Source: a virus. From it: a stretch of DNA of 20,361 nt. This document shows, piece after piece, positions 7,721 through 14,251 of the stretch. The first letter of the stretch is position 1, and each line of letters opens with the position of its first letter. The position numbers and the translations under genes are program-made. The notes below the pieces were generated by a model. The model saw only the letters and a list, made by a program, of their open reading frames with translations. It was not told where the DNA came from and did no database searches. The stretch spans positions 1 through 20,361 of the IMG/VR virus record IMGVR_UViG_3300017613_003403; one strand, given 5' to 3'.

Positions 7721-7789
7721 TCTCATAATTCAAATCGCTTTTCATTAATTTTAGATCAGTATTTGAATTGTCATCTCTACAATCACATG
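7721..7789 (-). repeat. degenerate copy of the gene tail at 8070-8139
   Basis: Both copies begin CTCATAATTCAA on the plus strand and share TATTTGAA and TCACAT at matching spacing. Translated on the minus strand this copy gives DDNSNTDLKLMKSDLNYENV before a stop; the other gives NITSNTNPILLKNKLNYERV. Conserved SNT and LNYE positions suggest two relics of paralogous genes. Confidence 0.4.
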
Positions 7790-8049
7790 ATATCCCGAAT
7801 AATGATTTAGTTGTTGTCCCGAAAATATACGTCCCCCTTACAGAACATGGATTTACAACCTCCTTGAATCTTCACCTTACGAAAGTTAGTTTACCTGGAT
7901 AATTACATTAGTTATTTATTGTATTTAATCACAATTGTATTTCACTCAAGCACCCTCAATATTTTTCTAAATAACAAATATTGTGTTAATAAATCTGCAT
8001 CTAATAGTGGAATCCATTCTTCTTCAAGTAATCTGTTCTTTCCGATTAA

Positions 8050-8235
8050 TTAACCTTCTAATTTAACTCTCTCATAATTCAATTTGTTTTTCAAGAGAAT
8101 TGGATTGGTATTTGAAGTGATATTCTTAACAGTCACATACTGCCGGAAATTAGCCTGTTTTCCAGCAATCATCCTAACATCGGGAACCGGAACTTCACCG
8201 GATTCGGGGATTTTGGACGCATTATTCATCATCAC
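8050..8235 (-). pseudogene. probable 3' fragment of an unknown gene
   Basis: A 61-codon frame ends with NYVERVKLEG-like text (LNYERVKLEG) at TAA 8052-8050. An in-frame TGA lies about seven codons before the putative GTG start, and the start has no good ribosome-binding site, so a complete gene is unlikely. The last 20 residues resemble the second copy at 7721-7789. No family recognised. Confidence 0.25.
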
Positions 8236-8433
8236 TTCTGCCGGACCAGAATTTCACCGCAGCTTCACCAAAAACAGTGTTTTTCAGAACGACAAACTAA
8301 AGGCGACCGTATTATCCTTTATGCTGTAAAGGCTTACGTTAACATCTCCTACTATATATACATACCTATTTATACATCCGGTGAAATATCGTCCTTATAT
8401 TCTAAATAGTAGATAGTTATAACGTTTTATTAT

Positions 8434-8462
8434 TTGACAATACCCTAACAACTTATTAACAT
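8434..8462 (+). promoter_or_regulatory. sigma70-type promoter for the phage-like operon
   Basis: TTGACA at 8434-8439 is a perfect -35 box. Exactly 17 bases later TAACAT (8457-8462) matches four of six -10 positions including the conserved T, A and T. The surroundings are AT-rich, and the first gene of the long plus-strand run starts 76 bases downstream. No operator half-sites were clear. Confidence 0.5.
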
Positions 8463-8538
8463 ATATACGTGTTATTTGAGGCTAACTCAGTTAGTCTTAC
8501 CTGTCTTTGATTGTATATATAGGGGTATTCAAAAAGCC

Positions 8539-9855
8539 ATGGATAACAATCACGAACTACAGTCACCGGATACAATGAATGTTGAATGGACGCCGATCAC
8601 CAGCCTGTTCTGCAGTCCGTCAAATCCCCGTATCAACGACAACGCAGTCCCCCATGTGGCGGCGTCTTTAAAACGGTTCGGATGGCGACAGCCTATTGTT
8701 GCAAAGCCTACTGGTGAAGTGATAGCAGGAAACACCCGGTTGAAAGCAGCGCAGTCTATCGGCATGACAGAGGTCCCGGTGGTTCGGTTTGATGGTGATG
8801 ATATCGAAGCCACTGCTTTCGCCATTGCTGATAACCGGACTCATGAGTTCGCTTCTTGGGATGATGAATCACTGGTTCAACTGCTGAATGAGCTTCGTGC
8901 TGAAGATGCTCTGGACGGGGTTGGATATTCTGATGAAGACATCGATTCTTTACTTTCAGAACTCGAAGACGAGAACTTCACCCCTACTGACATCGATGAT
9001 CCTGGACCTGACACTCCCCCACTCAACCCTGTCGCTAAACCTGGGGATATCTGGATACTGGGTGACCATCACATCCTGTGCGGCGACTCAACCAACCCGG
9101 ATGATGTAGCACGGGTTTTGAATGGTGAAACAGCTTCTCTGCTTTCTAGCGATCCTCCATATGCCGTCGGCTACACTGGCATGGACCGTCCTATCCATGA
9201 TGGCAAGCCAAGCGGTAAGGACTGGACTCACGTCTATCATGAAACGGATATCAAGGACCTGAGTGAGTTCATGGACAAGGTATTCACTGCTTGTCTTCAA
9301 CACATCAAACCCGATGCCGCCATATACGTTTGGCATGCTCATATCCAGCAACCGACTATCGCCGCAACCTTCGAGAAGCATGGACTTCTTCTCCATCAGG
9401 TTCTCGTCTGGGTGAAACCTACAGCCACATTCGGACATTCCTATTATCGCTGGCGTCATGAACCCTGCGCGTTCGGCTGGTTGAAAGGCCACAAGCCTAC
9501 TCATGGGATGGGTCAGTTGGATTCTATCTGGGAAGTGGACTGGGAAGGCAAGTCCCGCGTTGTTGGCAATGAACATCCAACTCAAAAGCCGTTAAGACTA
9601 TTTGAAATACCGATGGAACAACACACAAAACCTGGCGCTGTCATTCTCGAACCGTTCTCAGGGAGCGGTAGCCAATTGATCGCCGCTGAGAAACTCGGTA
9701 GGAAATGCAGAGCAATAGAAATAGAACCGGCGTTCGTGGACGTAGCTATAAACCGCTGGATGAAGGCTACTGGTAAAGAAGCAGTGCTCGATGGGACGGA
9801 CAAAACGTTTGAACAAATGAAAACAGAAAGGACAGGCTCATGCTGTACTGGCTGA
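8539..9855 (+). CDS. ParB-domain DNA methyltransferase (orphan, phage-type)
   Basis: From ATG 8539 the protein is 438 aa. A TTG at 8476 in the same frame is possible, but its extra 21 residues do not resemble the family. Residues about 14-110 are a ParB/Srx-type nuclease-like domain with GEVIAGNTRLKAAQSIG. The methyltransferase part follows: GDIWILGDHHILCGDS (about 169-184), motif IV SDPPY (204-208) and the SAM-binding motif I EPFSGSGSQLIAAE at 371-384. Motif IV before motif I and DPPY indicate a beta-class amino-methyltransferase making N6-methyladenine or N4-methylcytosine. No cognate endonuclease is nearby. ParB-methylase fusions are common in phages and mobile elements just before the terminase, as here, and probably protect the element's DNA. 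The last 16 bases overlap the next gene. Confidence 0.9.
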   Translation: MDNNHELQSPDTMNVEWTPITSLFCSPSNPRINDNAVPHVAASLKRFGWRQPIVAKPTGEVIAGNTRLKAAQSIGMTEVPVVRFDGDDIEATAFAIADNRTHEFASWDDESLVQLLNELRAEDALDGVGYSDEDIDSLLSELEDENFTPTDIDDPGPDTPPLNPVAKPGDIWILGDHHILCGDSTNPDDVARVLNGETASLLSSDPPYAVGYTGMDRPIHDGKPSGKDWTHVYHETDIKDLSEFMDKVFTACLQHIKPDAAIYVWHAHIQQPTIAATFEKHGLLLHQVLVWVKPTATFGHSYYRWRHEPCAFGWLKGHKPTHGMGQLDSIWEVDWEGKSRVVGNEHPTQKPLRLFEIPMEQHTKPGAVILEPFSGSGSQLIAAEKLGRKCRAIEIEPAFVDVAINRWMKATGKEAVLDGTDKTFEQMKTERTGSCCTG

Positions 9856-10079
9856 CATCAATAGCCGCTCTCGTTGGAGTGTGGCTCAATATCAAAAAGC
9901 ATGTGTCCTGCTTTTATATTTGGGCTGTCACTAACGTAATCTGGACCTATGCTGATTTCAGTCACGGAATCTATTCCCAAGCCACACTGCAGGCCGTTTA
10001 CTTCATGCTCGCCATATACGGCATTCACAAATGGAAGAACCGCAAGCTCATCAATGGAAAGGAGAAAAACCATGGCTAA
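9840..10079 (+). CDS. short PnuC-like membrane protein
   Basis: This 79-aa protein has three hydrophobic segments (about 2-19, 25-42, 50-67) and the pattern WLTSIAALVGVWLNIKK, CFYIWAVTNVIWTYADF, LQAVYFMLAIYGIHKWK. The pattern resembles the repeating unit of the nicotinamide mononucleotide transporter PnuC, but full-length PnuC is about three times longer. Short PnuC-like proteins are common phage cargo. Whether such a fragment transports nicotinamide riboside, perhaps as an oligomer, is unknown. ATG 9840 has AAAGGA seven bases upstream and overlaps the methyltransferase end by 16 bases; its own end overlaps the TerS start by 8 bases, indicating translational coupling. Confidence 0.7.
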   Translation: MLYWLTSIAALVGVWLNIKKHVSCFYIWAVTNVIWTYADFSHGIYSQATLQAVYFMLAIYGIHKWKNRKLINGKEKNHG

Positions 10080-10545
10080 GATTCCCCATGATGCGTTCAT
10101 GTTTTATTTTGGTCTCGGACCTGACCGCAGTTATCAAGCCGTGGCGGATAGATTCGGCGTCACGAAACGGACTGTGTGCAGTGTGGCGAAGAAAGAAGGT
10201 TGGCAGGGAAAAGTAACAGAGCTTGAACAGAAAGCCCGTGAGGCCACTGAACAAGAGGCTGTCGAGTCCCTCAAAGCCATGAACACCCGGCACCTCAAAT
10301 CGATTAGAGTGATTCAAGGAAAAGCGCTTGAAGCCTTAAGAAGTAAGTCACTCACAACAGCCTGGGAAGCGGCCAGGGCTCTTTCTTTAAGCATAAAAGA
10401 GGAACGTTTGATACAGGGTGAACCGACCGACAGGAGTGCTATTAAGGTGGAGGATGTAATTCGCAAGGAATACGACCGGTGGTTGAGTAGCACAAGCGAT
10501 ATCAAAACGGGGGGTGATGATGCAGACGACACAGACGCTGAATAA
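10072..10545 (+). CDS. terminase small subunit-like protein (HTH)
   Basis: This 157-aa protein has an N-terminal helix-turn-helix: RSYQAVADRFGVTKRTVCSVAKKEGW (about 19-44), followed by an Ala/Glu-rich helical region. That is the usual build of phage small terminase subunits, which bind the packaging site and load the large subunit. The assignment rests on this fold plus the position immediately before a clear large terminase. ATG 10072 follows AAAGGAG by seven bases. An upstream in-frame ATG at 9949 would lie inside the PnuC-like gene and adds unlike sequence, so I reject it. The end overlaps TerL by 26 bases. Confidence 0.75.
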   Translation: MAKIPHDAFMFYFGLGPDRSYQAVADRFGVTKRTVCSVAKKEGWQGKVTELEQKAREATEQEAVESLKAMNTRHLKSIRVIQGKALEALRSKSLTTAWEAARALSLSIKEERLIQGEPTDRSAIKVEDVIRKEYDRWLSSTSDIKTGGDDADDTDAE

Positions 10546-11857
10546 GATAACATTTTTCAAAGATCTGGGATACGAGCCGCATAAAGGACAGCAGGAAGTA
10601 CACGCTTCCACAGCTCATCGTCGGATATTGAGCTGCGGCGTACGCTGGGGCAAGACCTTATGTGCTGCAATGGAAGGGCTTGCAGCCGCTCTGGAGCCAA
10701 AGAAGCGGTCTATGGGATGGGTGGTTGCTCCTACTTATGAACTGGCGGACAAGGTTTTCAGGGAACTCGTAATCCTTACGGCGGAACATCTACGACATCG
10801 AATTGTAACTTTAAAAGAGGGCGAGAAGCGCCTTATCATCCGCAATATGGCTGGCGGGATTTCCGAAATCAGGGGGAAGTCGGCTGACAATCCGGTGTCG
10901 CTCCTCGGCGAAGGTTTGGATTGGCTGATTGTCGATGAAGCGGCACAACTAAAACCGAAAATCTATGAGTCATACCTTAGCCAGAGGCTGATCGACAAGA
11001 AAGGTTGGGCGCTCCTGATTTCAACTCCAAAAGGCAAAGGTTGGTTTTACGATCTTTACCGTCTTGGTCAGTCTGATGATCCCGACCATCAAAGTTGGAA
11101 TTCCCCATCCTGGAGCAATCCCTATCTTGACAGGCAGTTGATTGAAAAAGAAAGGATGAAAGTTCCAGAAAGCGTCTTCGAACAAGAGTATGGCGGTAAG
11201 TTCATTGAAGGGGCTGGTGCGGTCTTCAGGAAAGTTCGAGAAGCAGCCACAGGCGGATGGCAAGAACCAAGAAGGGGCGAGGGTTATAGCGCCGGATTAG
11301 ACCTCGCTAAGGTCCAGGATTTTTCAGTTTTGGTAATCATGAACGCTAATCGGGAGGTCATGCTCGTGGACCGGTTTAATAAGCTCGATTGGAATATTCA
11401 GGTTAACCGTATTCAGGCTACAACAGAAAAATACAACGATGCTTATGTCCATGTCGATTCGACGGGAGCGGGCGAGCCTGTGTATGAAGCCCTCCTAAAT
11501 GCAGGAATCCGCTGTACACCTTACACTTTTACTCAAAAATCCAAGGCTGCATTAATAGATTCTCTTTCTATTATCTTCGAGAAGGAGTTAATCACTCTAC
11601 CACGTCCTGATCTTTTTCCAGCAATGGTTGAAGAGCTCGAAAACTTCCAGTACAGTGTGACCGATCAAGGGAATGTCAAGAGCTCAGCCCCGTTCGGGTA
11701 CCACGATGATTGTGTTATAGCTTTAGCCTTAGCAGCGTGGCCGCTCCGAAAAGACTATGATTATGACTGGATGTTTGACCCTCTTTCCCATAATACAGAG
11801 GGCTGGCCTGAGGGCGGTTCATCTATGGGCTCATTTGTTCCTGGTTTTACATGGTAG
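10520..11857 (+). CDS. terminase large subunit (TerL)
   Basis: This 445-aa protein has both TerL domains. The ATPase shows Walker A CGVRWGKT (about 39-46), a Q-motif-like WVVAPTYELADKV, Walker B LIVDEA (136-141) and the coupling motif LISTPKGKGW. The RNase H-like nuclease shows three acidic motifs: GLDLAKVQDFSVLV (Asp about 261), VHVDSTGAG (Asp about 313) and GYHDDCVIALALA (Asp 396/397). It translocates phage DNA into a procapsid and cuts it. Length is normal and no catalytic residue is missing. ATG 10520 is chosen because the G-rich stretch at 10509-10514 is five bases upstream; GTG 10514 and ATG 10517 also lie in frame. The usual next gene, a portal, is absent: an integrase follows after 139 bases. 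Confidence 0.93.
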   Translation: MQTTQTLNKITFFKDLGYEPHKGQQEVHASTAHRRILSCGVRWGKTLCAAMEGLAAALEPKKRSMGWVVAPTYELADKVFRELVILTAEHLRHRIVTLKEGEKRLIIRNMAGGISEIRGKSADNPVSLLGEGLDWLIVDEAAQLKPKIYESYLSQRLIDKKGWALLISTPKGKGWFYDLYRLGQSDDPDHQSWNSPSWSNPYLDRQLIEKERMKVPESVFEQEYGGKFIEGAGAVFRKVREAATGGWQEPRRGEGYSAGLDLAKVQDFSVLVIMNANREVMLVDRFNKLDWNIQVNRIQATTEKYNDAYVHVDSTGAGEPVYEALLNAGIRCTPYTFTQKSKAALIDSLSIIFEKELITLPRPDLFPAMVEELENFQYSVTDQGNVKSSAPFGYHDDCVIALALAAWPLRKDYDYDWMFDPLSHNTEGWPEGGSSMGSFVPGFTW

Positions 11858-11996
11858 TCATGACTTCCAGATAAAGCGCACTCTATCAGGCATCTTAAAA
11901 ACCATCTTATTCCCCACATTTCTATTGAATACATTTCAGGGATTCTGATCAATGGAGCGCTGTATTAACCTTTGGTTCCACTTCAAGGAGGGCGCT

Positions 11997-12878
11997 ATGA
12001 AAATCCAGGAAGCGTTAGAGAAATTCATCATTCAGCTTAAAGCGAATGGGCGCTCTTTTCATACGATCAATCAATACGAAAGACATGTTAGTTTGTTTGG
12101 CCACTGGATGGTCAAGGTTGAGCGTAGTGCCATCATCAAATCGATTTCGCATAAGGACGTAGCTTCCTTTCTCGTATCTTCTATGGCGCGAACACGGCGT
12201 TACGGGGGCGTTAAAAAAGCGGTTTCGATGAACGCTCTACGAAGTTCGTTAAAAGGTTTCTTTCAGTATCTTCATAAGGCAGGCTTAATCACACAAGATC
12301 CCACACGGTTGACGAGAAGGGCTATCTGCGGTACTCCCCCACCGAGGACACTCAGTGATGCAGATAGAAAGAGGCTATTCGATCTGCTTGAGAAAGGCTT
12401 GGGATTTGAAACTAAAAGAGATAACGCTTTATTCAAGCTGATGATCGAGACAGGGATTAGGTTGGGCTCAGCGATTGCACTCGATGTTGAGGACGTTGAC
12501 CTGGATAATAATGAGATTTGGCTTAACAGCACCAAAGGCGACCGTCCAGAAAAAGCGTTCATCCCTCCTTCAATTCATACTTTTTTGTTCGACTTAATAG
12601 CCATGGTAAAGTCTGGCCCCCTCTTCACTGCAAGGAATGGTAAACGGCTTTCTATACGTCACATTCAACGCAGGTTTCGGATTTGGCAGGAAAGGGCTGG
12701 GATTAAGAGGATGGCGTCGCCACATATCCTACGGCATACTTTTGCAAGCCGGTTATACCAACGCTCAGGTGATATCTTTTTAGTAAAGCAAGCATTAAAA
12801 CACCGAAGCATTACCTCAACCCTCATCTATGCACACGCTGATGAATCTCGACTCAAACAGATCTTATCTATTAATTAA
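11997..12878 (+). CDS. tyrosine recombinase / integrase
   Basis: This 293-aa protein has XerC/D-like size and layout. The N-terminal SAM-like core-binding domain begins MKIQEALEKFIIQLKANGRS. The catalytic domain has TGIRLGSA (Arg about 155), a lysine in STKGDRPEK (about 180), HILRHTFAS (His 243, Arg 246), LKHRSITST (His 269) and LIYAH (nucleophile Tyr 278). All expected catalytic residues are present. ATG 11997 is preceded by AAGGAGG at five bases, favoured over an earlier in-frame ATG at 11952. There is no N-terminal arm-binding domain, so it resembles simple Xer-type or integron-neighbour recombinases rather than lambda integrase. It probably mediates integration, excision or dimer resolution; no att core is visible. 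The 139 bases before it carry nothing recognisable. Confidence 0.9.
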   Translation: MKIQEALEKFIIQLKANGRSFHTINQYERHVSLFGHWMVKVERSAIIKSISHKDVASFLVSSMARTRRYGGVKKAVSMNALRSSLKGFFQYLHKAGLITQDPTRLTRRAICGTPPPRTLSDADRKRLFDLLEKGLGFETKRDNALFKLMIETGIRLGSAIALDVEDVDLDNNEIWLNSTKGDRPEKAFIPPSIHTFLFDLIAMVKSGPLFTARNGKRLSIRHIQRRFRIWQERAGIKRMASPHILRHTFASRLYQRSGDIFLVKQALKHRSITSTLIYAHADESRLKQILSIN

Positions 12879-12901
12879 AGAAAGTGAATGTTAGGATAAT
12901 C

Positions 12902-12947
12902 AAGACTGAATCCTTATGATTCCATTATTTGATGGGGATTCAGCCTT
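12902..12947. repeat. 12-base inverted repeat after the integrase gene
   Basis: AAGACTGAATCC (12902-12913) and GGATTCAGCCTT (12936-12947) pair with one mismatch around a 22-base AT-rich loop. It begins 24 bases past the integrase stop. No long T-run follows, so a weak terminator is possible; a recombinase-binding site is an alternative given the neighbouring gene. Confidence 0.4.
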
Positions 12948-13002
12948 ATCGTTAATTGTAAAGGTAGTAAACTGTGTAATATTGCAAACAGGACAACAAA
13001 GC

Positions 13003-13821
13003 ATGTCTAATTATGAGCTATATCCCAACGAGATCATTCAGATTTGCGAGAATATGGAAACTTCATTACATGAGTATACAAGATCAATTTCGCGAGCTAT
13101 TGGTCATAATAAGGACTATCAAAAAGTAGATAAATTCCCTGACCTTGTAGAGATGGCATATCAAAATGTTGAGAATACATTTATTCGGTTTAAACCAATA
13201 CTTGGTCTTTGGGAAGATCTTAATCTTTTTATGAATTGGAATGATGTGCCAACCTATAAGGACGTTACGTGTTATCGTGATTTAATCATACTGAATGAAC
13301 AGAGAGCGCTACCTATCCTACCCAGTGGAGAAAGAAATCCCATTTATGAAGAGATAAATGGATACTTCACTGATATCAACACAGTTTTGAATAAAGCGAG
13401 ACAGCAGACTGAAATAGTAGTTATTACGAATGCCCAGGATGTTGAAAAGATAAGAAACCATGGTGTATCAAAAGTGTTGAAACCTAATTGGGTCAATAGA
13501 AAGAAATTAGAAGAAAAAAAACAATGCGCAAATGAAAATCCGAATATTGGCTCAGATGGTCCACCAACTCAAATAAAGTCAAGTGATCCAGGAGAGCTTG
13601 TTATTAAAATATCAGATTTCCTCCGCATAGTTGATCCAAAAAGTAAGCGCAGCATTCAAAATGAAGCCTGGAGAAAGAATCTATCTTTAGATCCATCAAA
13701 GCCGGCAGATAAAATAGGTAAAGCTCATCACTATAATCTTCATGATTTATATGCTGACTACAAAGAGAAAGTGAATCCATCAATAGATACTCCGCTTACA
13801 GAATTTAAGATTTACTGCTAA
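13003..13821 (+). CDS. unknown protein, probable cargo gene
   Basis: From ATG 13003 (weak AGGA about ten bases upstream) the protein is 272 aa; an ATG at 12916 in frame would lie inside the inverted repeat. I do not recognise it. Residues 1-150 look all-helical and charged, with no signal peptide or membrane segment. A polar low-complexity linker (about 175-198, NENPNIGSDGPPTQ) separates a small basic C-terminal domain (about 200-272, LVIKISDFLRIVDPKSKRSIQ ... HHYNLHDLYADY) that could be a winged helix. Base composition is visibly more AT-rich than flanking element genes. It sits alone between integrase and excisionase-like gene, the usual place for accessory cargo such as a defence or superinfection gene; that role is a guess. 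Confidence 0.65.
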   Translation: MSNYELYPNEIIQICENMETSLHEYTRSISRAIGHNKDYQKVDKFPDLVEMAYQNVENTFIRFKPILGLWEDLNLFMNWNDVPTYKDVTCYRDLIILNEQRALPILPSGERNPIYEEINGYFTDINTVLNKARQQTEIVVITNAQDVEKIRNHGVSKVLKPNWVNRKKLEEKKQCANENPNIGSDGPPTQIKSSDPGELVIKISDFLRIVDPKSKRSIQNEAWRKNLSLDPSKPADKIGKAHHYNLHDLYADYKEKVNPSIDTPLTEFKIYC

Positions 13822-13846
13822 AATCCATCTAAAAAACCGTCCTCAG

Positions 13847-13906
13847 AAAGTACTTAAAAGTAAAAAAAAGTACTCAAAAGTACTTCAAAGTACTCAAAAG
13901 TGAAAA
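13847..13906 (+). repeat. six 10-base units in helical phase (iteron or operator array)
   Basis: Units start every 10 bases at 13847, 13857, 13867, 13877, 13887 and 13897. They read AAAGTACTTA, AAAGTAAAAA, AAAGTACTCA, AAAGTACTTC, AAAGTACTCA, AAAGTGAAAA. AAAGT is invariant and AAAGTACT occurs in four. Spacing near one helical turn places all sites on one DNA face, suiting cooperative binding of a small protein. The array ends 76 bases before the AlpA/excisionase-like gene, the obvious candidate ligand. Confidence 0.7.
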
Positions 13907-13982
13907 GTCACTCTTCAAGATCTCATGACAGCTTCCGTTATTATAGGTAGATGCACAATGAACCTTAATAGTGGAGGCGTAA

Positions 13983-14189
13983 ATGTCGGACAATCTTGAA
14001 CTCCCAACAAAGTATCTCAATGAGAAGCAGGTTAGTGAATTAACTGGTTTGGGTTTGTCAACACTCAAGAATCATCGCTTTGAAAAGAGAGGAATACCTT
14101 TCGTTAAGGCGGGTCGTTCAGTTCGCTACAACTCCAAAGATGTCCTTGAATTCATGGAATCCAACAAAGTGATTCCAATTCATGAATAA
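13983..14189 (+). CDS. AlpA/excisionase-family HTH protein
   Basis: This 68-aa protein is a MerR-like winged helix of the excisionase type: KYLNEKQVSELTGLGLSTLKNHRFEKRGIPFVKAGRSVRYNSKDVLEFMES. It has a recognition helix (LSTLKNHRF) and a wing carrying GRSVRYN. Such proteins act as recombination directionality factors for tyrosine recombinases or as small activators. ATG 13983 has GGAGG five bases upstream. The phased AAAGTACT array just upstream fits autoregulation or an excision complex. The stop codon sits within the Shine-Dalgarno region of a micro-frame that leads into the replication gene, so it may be first in the replication operon. Confidence 0.8.
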   Translation: MSDNLELPTKYLNEKQVSELTGLGLSTLKNHRFEKRGIPFVKAGRSVRYNSKDVLEFMESNKVIPIHE

Positions 14190-14200
14190 GGAACTGAGTT

Positions 14201-14251
14201 ATGAATTGGATACTGCTTTGCAAAGAGTTTGTGGTGGAGAGTGAAGAATGA
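14201..14251 (+). CDS. 16-codon leader frame coupled to the replication gene
   Basis: ATG 14201 with AAGGA eight bases upstream opens MNWILLCKEFVVESEE and stops at TGA 14249-14251. The initiator's ATG is 14248, so the two overlap as ATGA. This fits a translational coupling leader that sets the rate of initiator synthesis. It may also be chance, since it is very short. Confidence 0.35.
   Translation: MNWILLCKEFVVESEE

Larger units (their letters stand above)
7592..8433. other. AT-rich gap with duplicated gene-tail fragments
   Basis: No intact gene is supported. The left 60 bases carry the lipoprotein's ribosome-binding site. Two related segments, about 7721-7789 and 8070-8139, match along about 70 bases. 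There is also a minus-strand AAGGAGG followed by a 13-codon frame near 7810-7870, probably a remnant. The final 100 bases are very AT-rich and lead into the promoter of the phage-like element, so the junction between accessory region and element probably lies in this gap. Confidence 0.5.

Noticed and set aside
8084-8329. 81-codon plus-strand frame
   Set aside because: It is antisense to the gene-tail fragment and shows no start signal; hydrophobic text arises from the reverse of AT-rich codons.
8476-8538. TTG start extending the methyltransferase by 21 residues
   Set aside because: TTG is a rare start, the added residues do not resemble the family, and it would place the start only 14 bases after the proposed -10 box.
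9949-10071. Upstream ATG for the small terminase subunit
   Set aside because: It would lie deep inside the PnuC-like gene; ATG 10072 has a strong ribosome-binding site and starts the family-like text.
13847-13906. CRISPR array
   Set aside because: The units are 10 bases long with no spacers between them; this is an iteron or operator array.
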